A stretch of 64,000 bases of DNA from Ignavibacteria bacterium (GTDB taxonomy: Bacteria > Bacteroidota > Ignavibacteria > SZUA-365): positions 62,001-126,000 of the forward strand of contig JADKJW010000007.1 in NCBI GenBank assembly GCA_016720835.1, written 5' to 3'. Within the stretch, counting starts at the first letter, position 1, and every line of letters begins with the position of its first letter. The notes under the pieces are model-generated. The model was given only the letters and a program-made list of their open reading frames with translations. It searched no databases and had not been told where the DNA came from. Below are positions 51,077 through 59,020 of the stretch, one piece after another. Made by a program: the position numbers and the translations under genes.

Positions 51077-51111
51077 GCGATACCCAACGGACACGGGAGC
51101 GCGAGCGATGA
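51073..51111 (+). other. 12-codon linking ORF between hppD and DUF4258 gene
   Basis: ATG at 51073 overlaps the hppD stop as ATGA, and its own TGA overlaps the ATG at 51108 as ATGA. The peptide is MSDTQRTRERER. It may only couple translation of the neighbours. Confidence 0.35.
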
Positions 51112-51410
51112 ATGCCGCGCGCATGCGCCGCCTCGCGGCGGAAGGGCACGTCGAGCTGACGCGCAAGATGGCGCGGCGCTTCGCGCGCGACGGCATCGTG
51201 ATCGGCGACATCGTCGCCGCGCTGGCGGAATCGGAGCTGAAGGACGAGAATGTGCTCGCGTATCCCGATTTCGCGTGCACGCTGGGCATCCGTTCCAAGG
51301 AGCGGACGTACGACCTCGTCTGCGTGCAGTGCACGGACGGCCGCGCCGCGCGCATCGTGGGGTATTTCAACCGGGCAACGAAGAACGAGAAAAAGGCAGG
51401 CACACGATGA
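51108..51410 (+). CDS. DUF4258-type putative toxin
   Basis: Soluble protein of 100 residues. ELTRKMARRFARDGIVIGDIVAALAES is followed by YPDFACTLGIRSKERTYDLVCVQCTDGRAARIVGYF, which fits the DUF4258 pattern. Members of that family are often found with an antitoxin gene and are suspected RNA-cleaving toxins. The next gene encodes a protein with a YgiT-like zinc finger, a known antitoxin fold, and starts at an ATGA overlap. Together this suggests a toxin-antitoxin-like pair, though the gene order inside an hppD operon is unusual. Role inferred, not shown. Confidence 0.6.
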   Translation: MNAARMRRLAAEGHVELTRKMARRFARDGIVIGDIVAALAESELKDENVLAYPDFACTLGIRSKERTYDLVCVQCTDGRAARIVGYFNRATKNEKKAGTR

Positions 51411-51805
51411 ATGGACGCCAGTATTCTTCCTGTTCCTACTGCAGCAGCGGAGTGGAGGAACGCCACGTCCGCATCGAAATGTGGGTCGGCGATTCCCTCG
51501 TGGTGTTCGAGAACGTGCCGGCCGGCGTCTGCGACCACTGCGGCGAGGAGTACATCCGCGCCGACGTGCAGGAGAAGATGGTCGGATTGACGAAGACGCC
51601 GTCGAAGAAGACCCTGCAGGTGCCCGTGTACCAGTTCTCCGATCCGCTCACCGCGGCGAAGGCGGCGGCGAAGGCAAAGAAGCGCGACACGCAGAAGGCG
51701 GTCGACGTCGCGGAGCGCGAAGACAACGCGCAGTATGCCTCGGAGGAGGAAATCTCCGAACTCCTCGAGATGAATTTCGAGGAAGGTGACGACACGGGCT
51801 TGTGA
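51407..51805 (+). CDS. YgiT-type zinc-finger protein, putative antitoxin
   Basis: Protein of 132 residues. The N-terminal zinc finger has CSYC at residues 9-12 and CDHCGEEY near 42, the CxxC pairs of YgiT/MqsA-type antitoxins. A linker (VPVYQFSDPLTAAKAAAKAKKRDTQ) and a charged acidic C-terminus (EEEISELLEMNFEEGDD) follow. The expected helix-turn-helix DNA-binding half is not clearly visible; the C-terminal part is shorter and more acidic than in MqsA. The start overlaps the DUF4258 gene stop (ATGA), and the end overlaps the NYN gene start (GTGA), so all three are co-translated. Confidence 0.65.
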   Translation: MNGRQYSSCSYCSSGVEERHVRIEMWVGDSLVVFENVPAGVCDHCGEEYIRADVQEKMVGLTKTPSKKTLQVPVYQFSDPLTAAKAAAKAKKRDTQKAVDVAEREDNAQYASEEEISELLEMNFEEGDDTGL

Positions 51806-52272
51806 CCCGGCACGTCTATATCGACGCGTACAACGTTCTGCACAAGATCCCGCATCTGGCGCGGCTGCTGCGTTCCAACGCCGACGCGGCGCGGCGGGGG
51901 CTCGTGGAGATCGTGTCCGCGCACCGCATGCCGGGCGCCACCATGCACGTGGTCTTCGATGCCTTCGGCGAACCCATCGGCGGCGGCGGCGGCGTGTCGG
52001 TCGTGTACGCGATGACGCGCACCGCCGACGGCTGGATACGGATGCGCATCGAGAACGATCCCGCGCCGCGCGCGTCGCTGGTCGTGTCCTCCGACCACGA
52101 GGTGCTCGCGCATGCCGCGGCCATGGGAGCGGCGACACTGTCATCCGAGCGCTTCCTCGGATCGCGCGCCACGGGCGCCGCGCCGTCCGGAGAAGAGGCC
52201 AAGCGGCGCGGTCGGCTCCCCCAGTCCGAAATCGACGAATGGATGTCGCTCTTCACGCGAGGCGAGGAGTGA
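51802..52272 (+). CDS. NYN-domain (YacP-like) RNA nuclease
   Basis: Predicted NYN/PIN-fold endoribonuclease of 156 residues, YacP-like. The first metal site is YIDAYNVLHKIP at residues 6-17, with later acidic residues in VVFDAFGE near 52 and SSDHEVLAHAA near 97. The N-terminus is a GTG that overlaps the zinc-finger gene stop. YacP-like proteins cleave RNA in some Gram-positive bacteria; here it is the third gene of an hppD-linked cassette. An extra nuclease beside a toxin-like pair could act on the same RNA targets, but this is speculative. Confidence 0.75.
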   Translation: MTRHVYIDAYNVLHKIPHLARLLRSNADAARRGLVEIVSAHRMPGATMHVVFDAFGEPIGGGGGVSVVYAMTRTADGWIRMRIENDPAPRASLVVSSDHEVLAHAAAMGAATLSSERFLGSRATGAAPSGEEAKRRGRLPQSEIDEWMSLFTRGEE

Positions 52273-52300
52273 CCGGCCGCCGTTCGTGGAGCGGTCCTCC

Positions 52301-52331
52301 TTGGATTCTCTCCGAAGTATCGGTATTTTTA
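52301..52331 (+). promoter_or_regulatory. Promoter of the mla-like operon
   Basis: TTG (52301-52303), a 20-bp spacer and TATTTTTA (52324-52331). The first ATG of mlaE is 15 bp downstream, so the leader is very short. Confidence 0.5.
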
Positions 52332-52346
52332 ATGTTCTGAAATTTG

Positions 52347-53168
52347 ATGTCCATGAATACGCAACATCCTCCCGGCGCTCTCGCGAAGCTCCTCGGATTC
52401 TACCGGAGCAGATTTCTCCGCGCGATGGAGGAAGTGTACGGCATCACCATGTTCGGGATGCGGTTTTTCGCCTATGTTTTCAAGCCGCCCTACGAAGTGT
52501 CGGAGGTGCGCAAGCACATGGACGAGCTGGGCGCGAAGTCCATCCCGCTGCTGACGGTGGTCGGTCTCATCATGGGACTCATTCTCGCGCTGCAGTCGCG
52601 CCCGACGCTCGACCGCTTCGGCGCCGGATCCTTCCTGCCCGCGATGATCGCCCTCACCATCGTCCGCGAACTGGGGCCGGTCATCACCGCCCTCATCGTC
52701 GCGGGGCGCGTGAGTTCCGGCATCGGCGCGGAACTGGGTTCCATGAAAGTGACCGAGCAGATCGATGCGCTCGAAGTCTCCGCCGTGGACCCCTTCAATT
52801 ACCTCGTCGTGACCCGCACGCTCGCGTGCGTCATCATGCTTCCGCTGCTGACCGCGTACGTGGACTTTCTCGCGATTTTCGGGGGCTTCCTCTCCGAGAC
52901 GATGTCGTCCAACACCACGATGAAGCTGTACTTCGCCGAGGTCATCTCGTCCCTGACATTCCTGGACATCCTTCCCGGTATCGGCAAGAGAGCGGTGTTC
53001 GGTTTTATCATCGGTCTCATCGGCGCCTACGAAGGATTCAACACTTCCCGGGGAACGGAGGGCGTGGGGCGCGCGGCCACCACGTCCGTCGTGGTCGCGT
53101 CCCTGAACATCATCTTCGTCGACATGCTCATCATTCAACTCACGCTTCTCCTTTTCGGATCCGGATGA
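52347..53168 (+). CDS. mlaE: MlaE-like lipid ABC permease
   Basis: Integral membrane subunit of 273 residues of an MCE-type phospholipid transporter. The body has five to six helices, including TVVGLIMGLILALQSRPTLD and the conserved ELGPVITALIVAGRVSSGIGAELG stretch near residue 110, a hallmark of the MlaE family. The C-terminal helix runs to LLLFGSG. ATG at 52347 was taken as the start; a TTG just before it and an ATG at 52353 are alternatives. The end overlaps the ATPase gene (ATGA). Confidence 0.85.
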   Translation: MSMNTQHPPGALAKLLGFYRSRFLRAMEEVYGITMFGMRFFAYVFKPPYEVSEVRKHMDELGAKSIPLLTVVGLIMGLILALQSRPTLDRFGAGSFLPAMIALTIVRELGPVITALIVAGRVSSGIGAELGSMKVTEQIDALEVSAVDPFNYLVVTRTLACVIMLPLLTAYVDFLAIFGGFLSETMSSNTTMKLYFAEVISSLTFLDILPGIGKRAVFGFIIGLIGAYEGFNTSRGTEGVGRAATTSVVVASLNIIFVDMLIIQLTLLLFGSG

Positions 53169-53908
53169 ACCAGAACGACGTGCTCATCGACGTGCAGAAC
53201 GTCTCGAAGTCCTTCGGCGACCACGACGTGCTCACCGGTCTGTCCATGCAGGTGCGCCGCGGTTCGAGCGATGTGATCCTCGGCCGCAGCGGCATCGGAA
53301 AGAGCGTCCTGCTGAAAAGCATCGTCGGGCTGCTCATTCCCGAGTCGGGGAGCATCACGGTCAAGGGGCAGCAGGTGATCGGCATGAAGACGCGCGAATT
53401 GAACCTCCTGCGCCAGAACATCGGGTACGTGTTCCAGTACGCGGCCCTGTACGATTCGATGACCGTGCGCGAGAATCTCGAATTCCCGCTGCGCAAGCAC
53501 ATGGAACTCTCCGAGGATGAGATCGAGGAGCGCGTCGTCGAGCAGCTCCGCCTCGTGGGGCTCGAGGAGTCCATCGACAAGATGCCGTCCGAACTGAGCG
53601 GCGGCATGAAAAAGCGCGTGGGCCTCGCGCGCGCCATCATCGCCAAGCCGGAGATCGTCCTCTACGACGAGCCCACGGCGGGCCTGGATCCCATCACGGG
53701 GAGAGAAATCAGCGAGCTGATCCGCGATCTCGAGAAGCATTTCGGCATCACGTCGATCACCGTGACGCACGACCTCGAGTGCACGCGGACCGTCGCGGAC
53801 ACCATTTACATTCTCGACAACGGCACGTTCACCTACAGCGGATCGTTCGACGATCTGCAGCGCGCGGAGGACCCGCTCGCCAAGGCATTTTTCCTGGGTA
53901 TCACATGA
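53165..53908 (+). CDS. mlaF: MlaF-like lipid ABC ATPase
   Basis: ATP-binding subunit of 247 residues. Walker A is GRSGIGKSVL near residue 40. The Q-loop is in IGYVFQYAALYDSMTV, typical of MlaF. The signature is LSGGMKKRVGLARA near 142 and Walker B is VLYDEPTAGLDP near 164. The membrane partner is the preceding gene; the substrate-binding protein is the following one, also overlapping by four bases. It powers lipid movement between membranes. Confidence 0.9.
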   Translation: MNQNDVLIDVQNVSKSFGDHDVLTGLSMQVRRGSSDVILGRSGIGKSVLLKSIVGLLIPESGSITVKGQQVIGMKTRELNLLRQNIGYVFQYAALYDSMTVRENLEFPLRKHMELSEDEIEERVVEQLRLVGLEESIDKMPSELSGGMKKRVGLARAIIAKPEIVLYDEPTAGLDPITGREISELIRDLEKHFGITSITVTHDLECTRTVADTIYILDNGTFTYSGSFDDLQRAEDPLAKAFFLGIT

Positions 53909-54975
53909 AAACATCCCTCTCACGCGCGCGGGTCGGCTTTCTGGTGTTGATCGGCGTGATCACCTTCGCCGTGGCGACCTTTCTCGTCGGCGAGAAGACG
54001 CAGCTGTTCAGCTCGACGTTCATGGTGAAGGTGAACTTCTCGAACGCGGAAGGTGTCAAGACGGGGACCTTCGTGGTGCTTTCCGGCTACTCCGTCGGTT
54101 CGGTGAGCGACATTCAGCTCACGCCCTTCGCGGACTCCGTCCGCCTCACCCTGCGCATCAACGAGGACATCCATCCGTTCATCAAGGCCGATTCCAAGGC
54201 CGAGATCAAACAGGAGGGCCTCGTCGGAAACAAGATCATCAACCTCCTCATCGGATCGGCCGCGCTGCCGCCCGTCACTCCGGGCGGCTTCATCCAGGGC
54301 GTCCCGCCGTTCGCCCTGACGGGTCTGGCGGACAACATGACCGCGATCATGGACACGACGAAGATGATCACCGGCGAGCTGAACACCATGCTGCACCGCC
54401 TCAACAGCGGCGAGGGCACCATCGGGCAGCTCCTCACGAACGATGCGATGTACCGCAATCTCGAATCGATCACCGCCCGCGCCGACACCGGCATGGCGCT
54501 CGCGACCGCGCAACTCAACCGTCTGACCGACATGCTGGCGCGCATCGCGAAGAACGTGGACGGCCTCTCGAGGCGCTCCGACAGCGCCATCAGCTCCGTG
54601 ACCGACGTCACGACGGAACTCACCACCCTCGTGCGCAATCTCAACGAGGGGAAGGGGACCGCCGGCGCGCTGCTGTCCGACCGCAGTCTCTACGACTCGC
54701 TGCTGACCGTCGTCGGATCGCTCAGCGCGGTGACCTACGACGCCGGAAACGCGGCGAACCAGCTCGCGCAGAGCATGTTCGCGATGCGGCAGCACTGGCT
54801 GTTCGGACGCGTGTTCGGAGGCGGCGGCATCGACAAGGAGTCCGCTCCCACGCCGGCCTACCGCAAGATGATGCGCGACGTCAACGCGCGCGCGGCGGAA
54901 CTCGAGAAGCGCGAGCAGCGTATCCGCGAACGCGAGCGGGAGCTCGGCATCCCGTCCGCGCCGGGAGAAAAATAG
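53905..54975 (+). CDS. mlaD: MlaD-like MCE-domain protein
   Basis: Periplasmic lipid-binding subunit of 356 residues. An N-terminal membrane anchor (GFLVLIGVITFAVATFLVG) is followed by the MCE domain (residues about 38-115; FSNAEGVKTGTFVVLSGYSVG and IKQEGLVGNKIINLLIG). A long helical C-terminal part follows, predicted to form the channel or shuttle, with NLNEGKGTAGALLSD and a charged end (RAAELEKREQRIRERERELG). It is longer than E. coli MlaD (about 180 residues), as MCE proteins with a helical tail often are. The PfkB gene begins three bases after its stop. Confidence 0.85.
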   Translation: MKTSLSRARVGFLVLIGVITFAVATFLVGEKTQLFSSTFMVKVNFSNAEGVKTGTFVVLSGYSVGSVSDIQLTPFADSVRLTLRINEDIHPFIKADSKAEIKQEGLVGNKIINLLIGSAALPPVTPGGFIQGVPPFALTGLADNMTAIMDTTKMITGELNTMLHRLNSGEGTIGQLLTNDAMYRNLESITARADTGMALATAQLNRLTDMLARIAKNVDGLSRRSDSAISSVTDVTTELTTLVRNLNEGKGTAGALLSDRSLYDSLLTVVGSLSAVTYDAGNAANQLAQSMFAMRQHWLFGRVFGGGGIDKESAPTPAYRKMMRDVNARAAELEKREQRIRERERELGIPSAPGEK

Positions 54976-54978
54976 GAC

Positions 54979-55887
54979 ATGCGTGTCCTGATCATCGGCC
55001 ACCTCGTCCTCGACGAAATCCACACCCGCGAGGGCGGCGTCATCGAGAGTTTCGGGGGCATCCATTTTCCGGTGACCGCGTTCAGCGCGCTCGCGATGGA
55101 AGACGACACCGTCGTCCCGGTCTTTCCCGTCGGGGAGGACGCGTGGGATCCGTTCCAGGCCGCGGCGGCGCGCATGCCGCGCCTCGATGTGTCCCGGTGC
55201 ACGCGCGTGCCGGCGCCGAACACGCGCGTGCGGCTCTTTCACGACGCGGACGCCTCGTACAACACGCAGCTCGTGCGCAGTCTCGACTCCATCTCCTACG
55301 CGTCCGTGGCTCCGGAACTCGCCGCGGCCGACCTGGTGTACATCAATTTCATGACCGGCGCGGACCTCGCGCTCGACGATGCCGAGCGGCTGCGTTCCGA
55401 CGCGCGGGGCATGATCTACCTTGACGCCCACATGATCGCGTATCGCGTCGCTCCGGACGGGCATCGTTCCACCGCGCCGGTGGACGCCTGGCGCCGGTGG
55501 ATCGCCATACCCGACGTCCTGCAGTGCAACGAGCGCGAACTCGCGGCCCTCGTGCCGGGCGCGGACGGCGAGCGCGCCGCCGCGGAAGCGCTCTTTTCGA
55601 TGGCGGCCCTGCGCATGCTCGTCGTGACGAAGGGCGGGCAGGGCGCCGTGGTGCATGCGCGCGACAGCGCGCCGTTGCGCATCGAACCCGCTCCCGTCGA
55701 GGCGATCGTCGACACCACCGGCTGCGGCGACGTCTTCGGCTCCACATTCGCGTATTTCCTCGCCCGTGGCGAAACCGCCGCCAGCGCCGGGGCGCGAGCG
55801 GCAGCGGCGGGCGCTTTCGTCGCGTCGATTCCCGGATCGCACGGCATGGAAGGGCTCGGACGCGCGGTGCGCGGAGGCGGCGCATGA
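54979..55887 (+). CDS. PfkB-family carbohydrate kinase
   Basis: Ribokinase-fold sugar kinase of 302 residues. The catalytic signature is DTTGCGDVFGSTFAYFLARGE near residue 248, with the aspartate as base; the more common form is DTTGAGD. The N-terminal strand is MRVLIIGHLVLDEI, and SFGGIHFPVTAFSALA near residue 24 lies in the substrate-binding part. The substrate is unknown. The gene starts three bases after mlaD and overlaps the next gene by four bases. This location next to an MCE transporter and an RfbD-like reductase suggests envelope sugar metabolism. Confidence 0.8.
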   Translation: MRVLIIGHLVLDEIHTREGGVIESFGGIHFPVTAFSALAMEDDTVVPVFPVGEDAWDPFQAAAARMPRLDVSRCTRVPAPNTRVRLFHDADASYNTQLVRSLDSISYASVAPELAAADLVYINFMTGADLALDDAERLRSDARGMIYLDAHMIAYRVAPDGHRSTAPVDAWRRWIAIPDVLQCNERELAALVPGADGERAAAEALFSMAALRMLVVTKGGQGAVVHARDSAPLRIEPAPVEAIVDTTGCGDVFGSTFAYFLARGETAASAGARAAAAGAFVASIPGSHGMEGLGRAVRGGGA

Positions 55888-56822
55888 GAGTCATGATCAC
55901 GGGCGCCCACGGGCTGCTCGGACAGAAACTCGCGCTCGTCCTCGCGCAGGAATCGCTGCACGCCATTCTGCTCACCGACCTCGCGCCCGCCACCTTCTTC
56001 AAGAACGCCCGCTTCGAGTACCAGCAGCTCGACATCACCCTGCGCGGCGACGTGAAAAGCCTCGTCGCGCAATGGCGACCGGACGTCATCATCAACACCG
56101 CGGCCATGACCGATGTGGACGGGTGCGAGACCGACCGCGAGGCGTGTTGGCGGCTGAACGTGGACGGTCTCAAGAACCTCATCATTCCCGCCAAGAAACT
56201 AGAACGCTGCCGCATCATCCAGATCTCGACGGACTACGTGTTCGACGGCAAGGCCGCAACCTTCGACGAAACGTCGCGCCCCAATCCGATGAGCTACTAC
56301 GGGAAGTCCAAGCTCGCGGCCGAGAACGCCCTCGCGTCCAGCGGCGTGCCGGGCGCCATCGCGCGGACGCAGGTCCTCTACGGCACCGGGTACAACGTCC
56401 GGCAGAACTTCGTGGCCTGGGTGCTTGAAATGCTCGAGAAGGGCAAGCCCTTCCGCGTGGTGGACGACCAGGTCGGCAATCCGACGCTGGCCGACGATCT
56501 GGCGTACGCGCTGCTGCTCCTCGGGGAAAGCGCGGCAACCGGGCTGTACCACATATCCGGCCCCGAGGCCGTGGACCGTTTCACCTTCGCGAAATCCATC
56601 GCCACCGTGTTCGGGTTCAGTCCCGATCTCATCTCCGCCACCACCTCGGCGGAAATCGGACAGGCCGCCAACCGGCCGATGAACAGCGCCTTCATCACGA
56701 TAAAATTCGAGGCGGAATTCCGCTACCGCCTGAGCGACACCGCGCGCGGACTCACACGTCTCGTGCAGCAGTACCGGGATGGCGAGCGCCATATCGAATC
56801 CCTGATCTCCGCAGAACACTGA
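55884..56822 (+). CDS. RfbD-like sugar-nucleotide reductase
   Basis: Extended short-chain dehydrogenase of 312 residues similar to dTDP-4-dehydrorhamnose reductase. The Rossmann motif is TGAHGLLGQ near residue 7. STDYVFDGK near 112 and YYGKSKLAAENAL near 132 supply the catalytic tyrosine and lysine. LADDLAYALLLL and the SGPEAVDRF end match the RfbD subgroup. The other rhamnose genes are absent from the window, so the true substrate may be another 4-keto sugar. Its start overlaps the PfkB gene stop, and it is the last gene of the mla-like operon. Confidence 0.8.
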   Translation: MRVMITGAHGLLGQKLALVLAQESLHAILLTDLAPATFFKNARFEYQQLDITLRGDVKSLVAQWRPDVIINTAAMTDVDGCETDREACWRLNVDGLKNLIIPAKKLERCRIIQISTDYVFDGKAATFDETSRPNPMSYYGKSKLAAENALASSGVPGAIARTQVLYGTGYNVRQNFVAWVLEMLEKGKPFRVVDDQVGNPTLADDLAYALLLLGESAATGLYHISGPEAVDRFTFAKSIATVFGFSPDLISATTSAEIGQAANRPMNSAFITIKFEAEFRYRLSDTARGLTRLVQQYRDGERHIESLISAEH

Positions 56823-56893
56823 CGGCCTCCATCACCAATCGTCCATCACGCATGTTTCCGTCCGGCCGGGGGTGCACCATCAATCTTCACCAC

Positions 56894-56914
56894 CTGTCAC
56901 CTGTCACCTGTCAC
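56894..56914 (+). repeat. 7-bp tandem repeat, three copies
   Basis: Three exact CTGTCAC units followed by a C-rich tail, in the 129-bp spacer between the RfbD-like gene and serS. It resembles the GATTCAC triplet at 11813. Confidence 0.85.
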
Positions 56915-56951
56915 CATTCACCCCCCCCCTTCCACCTTCACCTTCCCAATC

Positions 56952-58238
56952 ATGCTCGACATCAAGCGCATCCGCGAAAATCCCGACCAGATCCGCCACG
57001 GCATCGCGAACAAACACGAAAAAGACCGTCTTGACGAATTGCTCGCGCTCGACGCGCGGCGCCGCGCCATCATCGGCGACGTCGAGACCCTGAAGAACAC
57101 GCGCAACGTCGTCTCGCAGCAGATCGCGCAGCGCAAGAAGGGCGGGGAAAACGCCGACGCGCAGATCGCCGAGATGAAGGGCGTTTCGGACGCGGTCGCA
57201 TCGCTCGATGCCGAGCTCCGCGCTGTCGAGGAACAGATCGCCGACATCACCCTGTACATCCCGAACATGACGCATCCGTCCGTGCCCGTCGGCCACAGCG
57301 CTGCGGAGAATGTGGAAGTGCGCCGCTGGGTGCCGGAGGGCGTCGCGGGACTGAACGCCGACGCGGCCTTTCCGCAACTCGACCACATCGAACTCGGCAA
57401 GCGTCTCGACGTTCTCGATTTCGAACGCGGCACGAAGCTGAGCGGCAGCGGATTCGCGCTGTACATGGGAAAGGGCGCCACGCTCGAGCGCGCGCTGATC
57501 AACTTCATGATCGACCTGCACATCACGACGCACGGGTACACCGAGGTGTTCCCGCCCTTCGTGGTCAACGCCGCCTCCATGCGCGGCACGGGGCAGCTGC
57601 CCAAGATGGCGGAGGACATGTACCACTGCGAGGACGAGGATCTGTACCTCATCCCCACCGCCGAGGTGCCGATCACCAATATTTACCGCGACGAGATCAT
57701 GCAGGGATCCGCGCTGCCGCTGTCGCTGTGCGGCTACTCGGCATGTTTCCGCCGCGAGGCGGGGTCCTACGGCAAGCAGACGAAGGGCTTCCTGCGCGTG
57801 CATCAGTTCAACAAGGTGGAGATGGTCAAATTCTCCGCGCCGGAGACCTCGTACGACGAACTCGAGAAGCTCGTGCGCGACGCCGAGGACGTGCTGCAGG
57901 CCCTCAACATTCCCTACCGCGTGCTGCTGCTGTGCAGCGGCGACACGAGCTTCGCCTCCGCCAAGACCTACGACATCGAAGTGTGGTCGCCGGGCGAGAA
58001 TGCCTGGCTCGAGGCGTCGTCCTGCAGCTGTTTCGAGGACTTCCAGGCGCGCCGCGCCGGCATCCGCTTCCGCCGCGATCCGCATTCCAAGCCCGAGTTC
58101 GTGCACACGCTCAATGGTTCGGGCCTCGCCACCTCGCGCCTGATGGTGTCGCTGCTCGAGTGCAATCAGACCGTGGACGGAAAGATCATGGTGCCCGAGG
58201 CGCTGCGCCGCTACACCGGCTTCGACGTGATCGACTGA
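56952..58238 (+). CDS. serS: Seryl-tRNA synthetase
   Basis: Class II tRNA synthetase of 428 residues that charges tRNA-Ser and tRNA-Sec with serine. The N-terminal coiled-coil arm runs from about residue 15 to 105 and includes TLKNTRNVVSQQIAQRKK. The core has YMGKGATLERALINFM, TAEVPITNIYRDEI, FRREAGSYGKQTKGFLRVHQFNKVEM (motif 2) and NGSGLATSRLMVSLLEC (motif 3). Family length is normal. The start follows no strong Shine-Dalgarno site. The stop overlaps the next gene by one base (TGATG). Confidence 0.97.
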   Translation: MLDIKRIRENPDQIRHGIANKHEKDRLDELLALDARRRAIIGDVETLKNTRNVVSQQIAQRKKGGENADAQIAEMKGVSDAVASLDAELRAVEEQIADITLYIPNMTHPSVPVGHSAAENVEVRRWVPEGVAGLNADAAFPQLDHIELGKRLDVLDFERGTKLSGSGFALYMGKGATLERALINFMIDLHITTHGYTEVFPPFVVNAASMRGTGQLPKMAEDMYHCEDEDLYLIPTAEVPITNIYRDEIMQGSALPLSLCGYSACFRREAGSYGKQTKGFLRVHQFNKVEMVKFSAPETSYDELEKLVRDAEDVLQALNIPYRVLLLCSGDTSFASAKTYDIEVWSPGENAWLEASSCSCFEDFQARRAGIRFRRDPHSKPEFVHTLNGSGLATSRLMVSLLECNQTVDGKIMVPEALRRYTGFDVID

Positions 58239-58996
58239 TGATCCGCGCCGTCACCATCGATTTCTGGAACACCATCGTCGGTACCGGCAACGGCGAGGCC
58301 CGCCGCCGCTATCGGAACGCCGCGCTGCGCGAGGCCCTGTCGGGCGCGGGCGTCGCGTGGGACGAGGAGCAGGTGCGCGCCGCGATGAAGCACATGTACG
58401 AGGAGTTCGAGCGGCGCTGGTTCGGCGAACAGCGCACCATGAGCGCGTCGGAAAGCCTGGCCGCGCTGTGGGCGTACTTCGACGTGCGCGTCGATCGCGC
58501 GACGCACGAGCAGGTGACGACCGCCTTCGAGGACAGCATTCTCGTCGGTCCGCCCGAGCCGCTTCCCGGCGCCGGGGAGGTTATCGCTGCGCTCGCGGAG
58601 CGGTACGCGCTGGCGGTGATTTCCGACACCGCGCTCTCGCCCGGACGCGCGCTGCGCGCGGTGCTCGCCCGGCACGACCTCGAACGGCATTTTCGCGCGT
58701 TCGTGTTCTCGGACGAAACCGGCGTTGCGAAGCCGCACCCGAAGGCCTTCGCGACGGCGCTCACGGCGCTCGGCGTGGAACCCGCCGAAGCGCTGCACAT
58801 CGGCGACATCGAGCGCACCGATGTCGCCGGTGCCAAGGACGCCGGCATGAAGGCCATCCTGTTCCATGCGGACAGCACCGCGATGTACTTCGACGCGGAT
58901 GCGCCGACCCGGGCGGATGCGGTGGCCGAGTCCTGGACCGCCGTTCCGGGAATCATCGGTACCCTCGCGGATGTTGTAGATGGAAATGTCGCCTGA
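58238..58996 (+). CDS. HAD-superfamily hydrolase
   Basis: Phosphatase-type hydrolase of 252 residues. Motif I TIDFWNTIVGTGNGEA near residue 7 has DFW rather than DxD, as in some HAD subfamilies, so the second aspartate is missing. SDTAL near 128, a lysine in GVAKPHPKAF near 165 and HIGDIERTDVAGAKDAG near 187 complete the set. It is coupled to serS by a one-base overlap; a role in serine or nucleotide pools is possible but not shown. Confidence 0.8.
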   Translation: MIRAVTIDFWNTIVGTGNGEARRRYRNAALREALSGAGVAWDEEQVRAAMKHMYEEFERRWFGEQRTMSASESLAALWAYFDVRVDRATHEQVTTAFEDSILVGPPEPLPGAGEVIAALAERYALAVISDTALSPGRALRAVLARHDLERHFRAFVFSDETGVAKPHPKAFATALTALGVEPAEALHIGDIERTDVAGAKDAGMKAILFHADSTAMYFDADAPTRADAVAESWTAVPGIIGTLADVVDGNVA

Positions 58997-59020
58997 TCCG
59001 GTCTCCCATCAGCATTGTCC

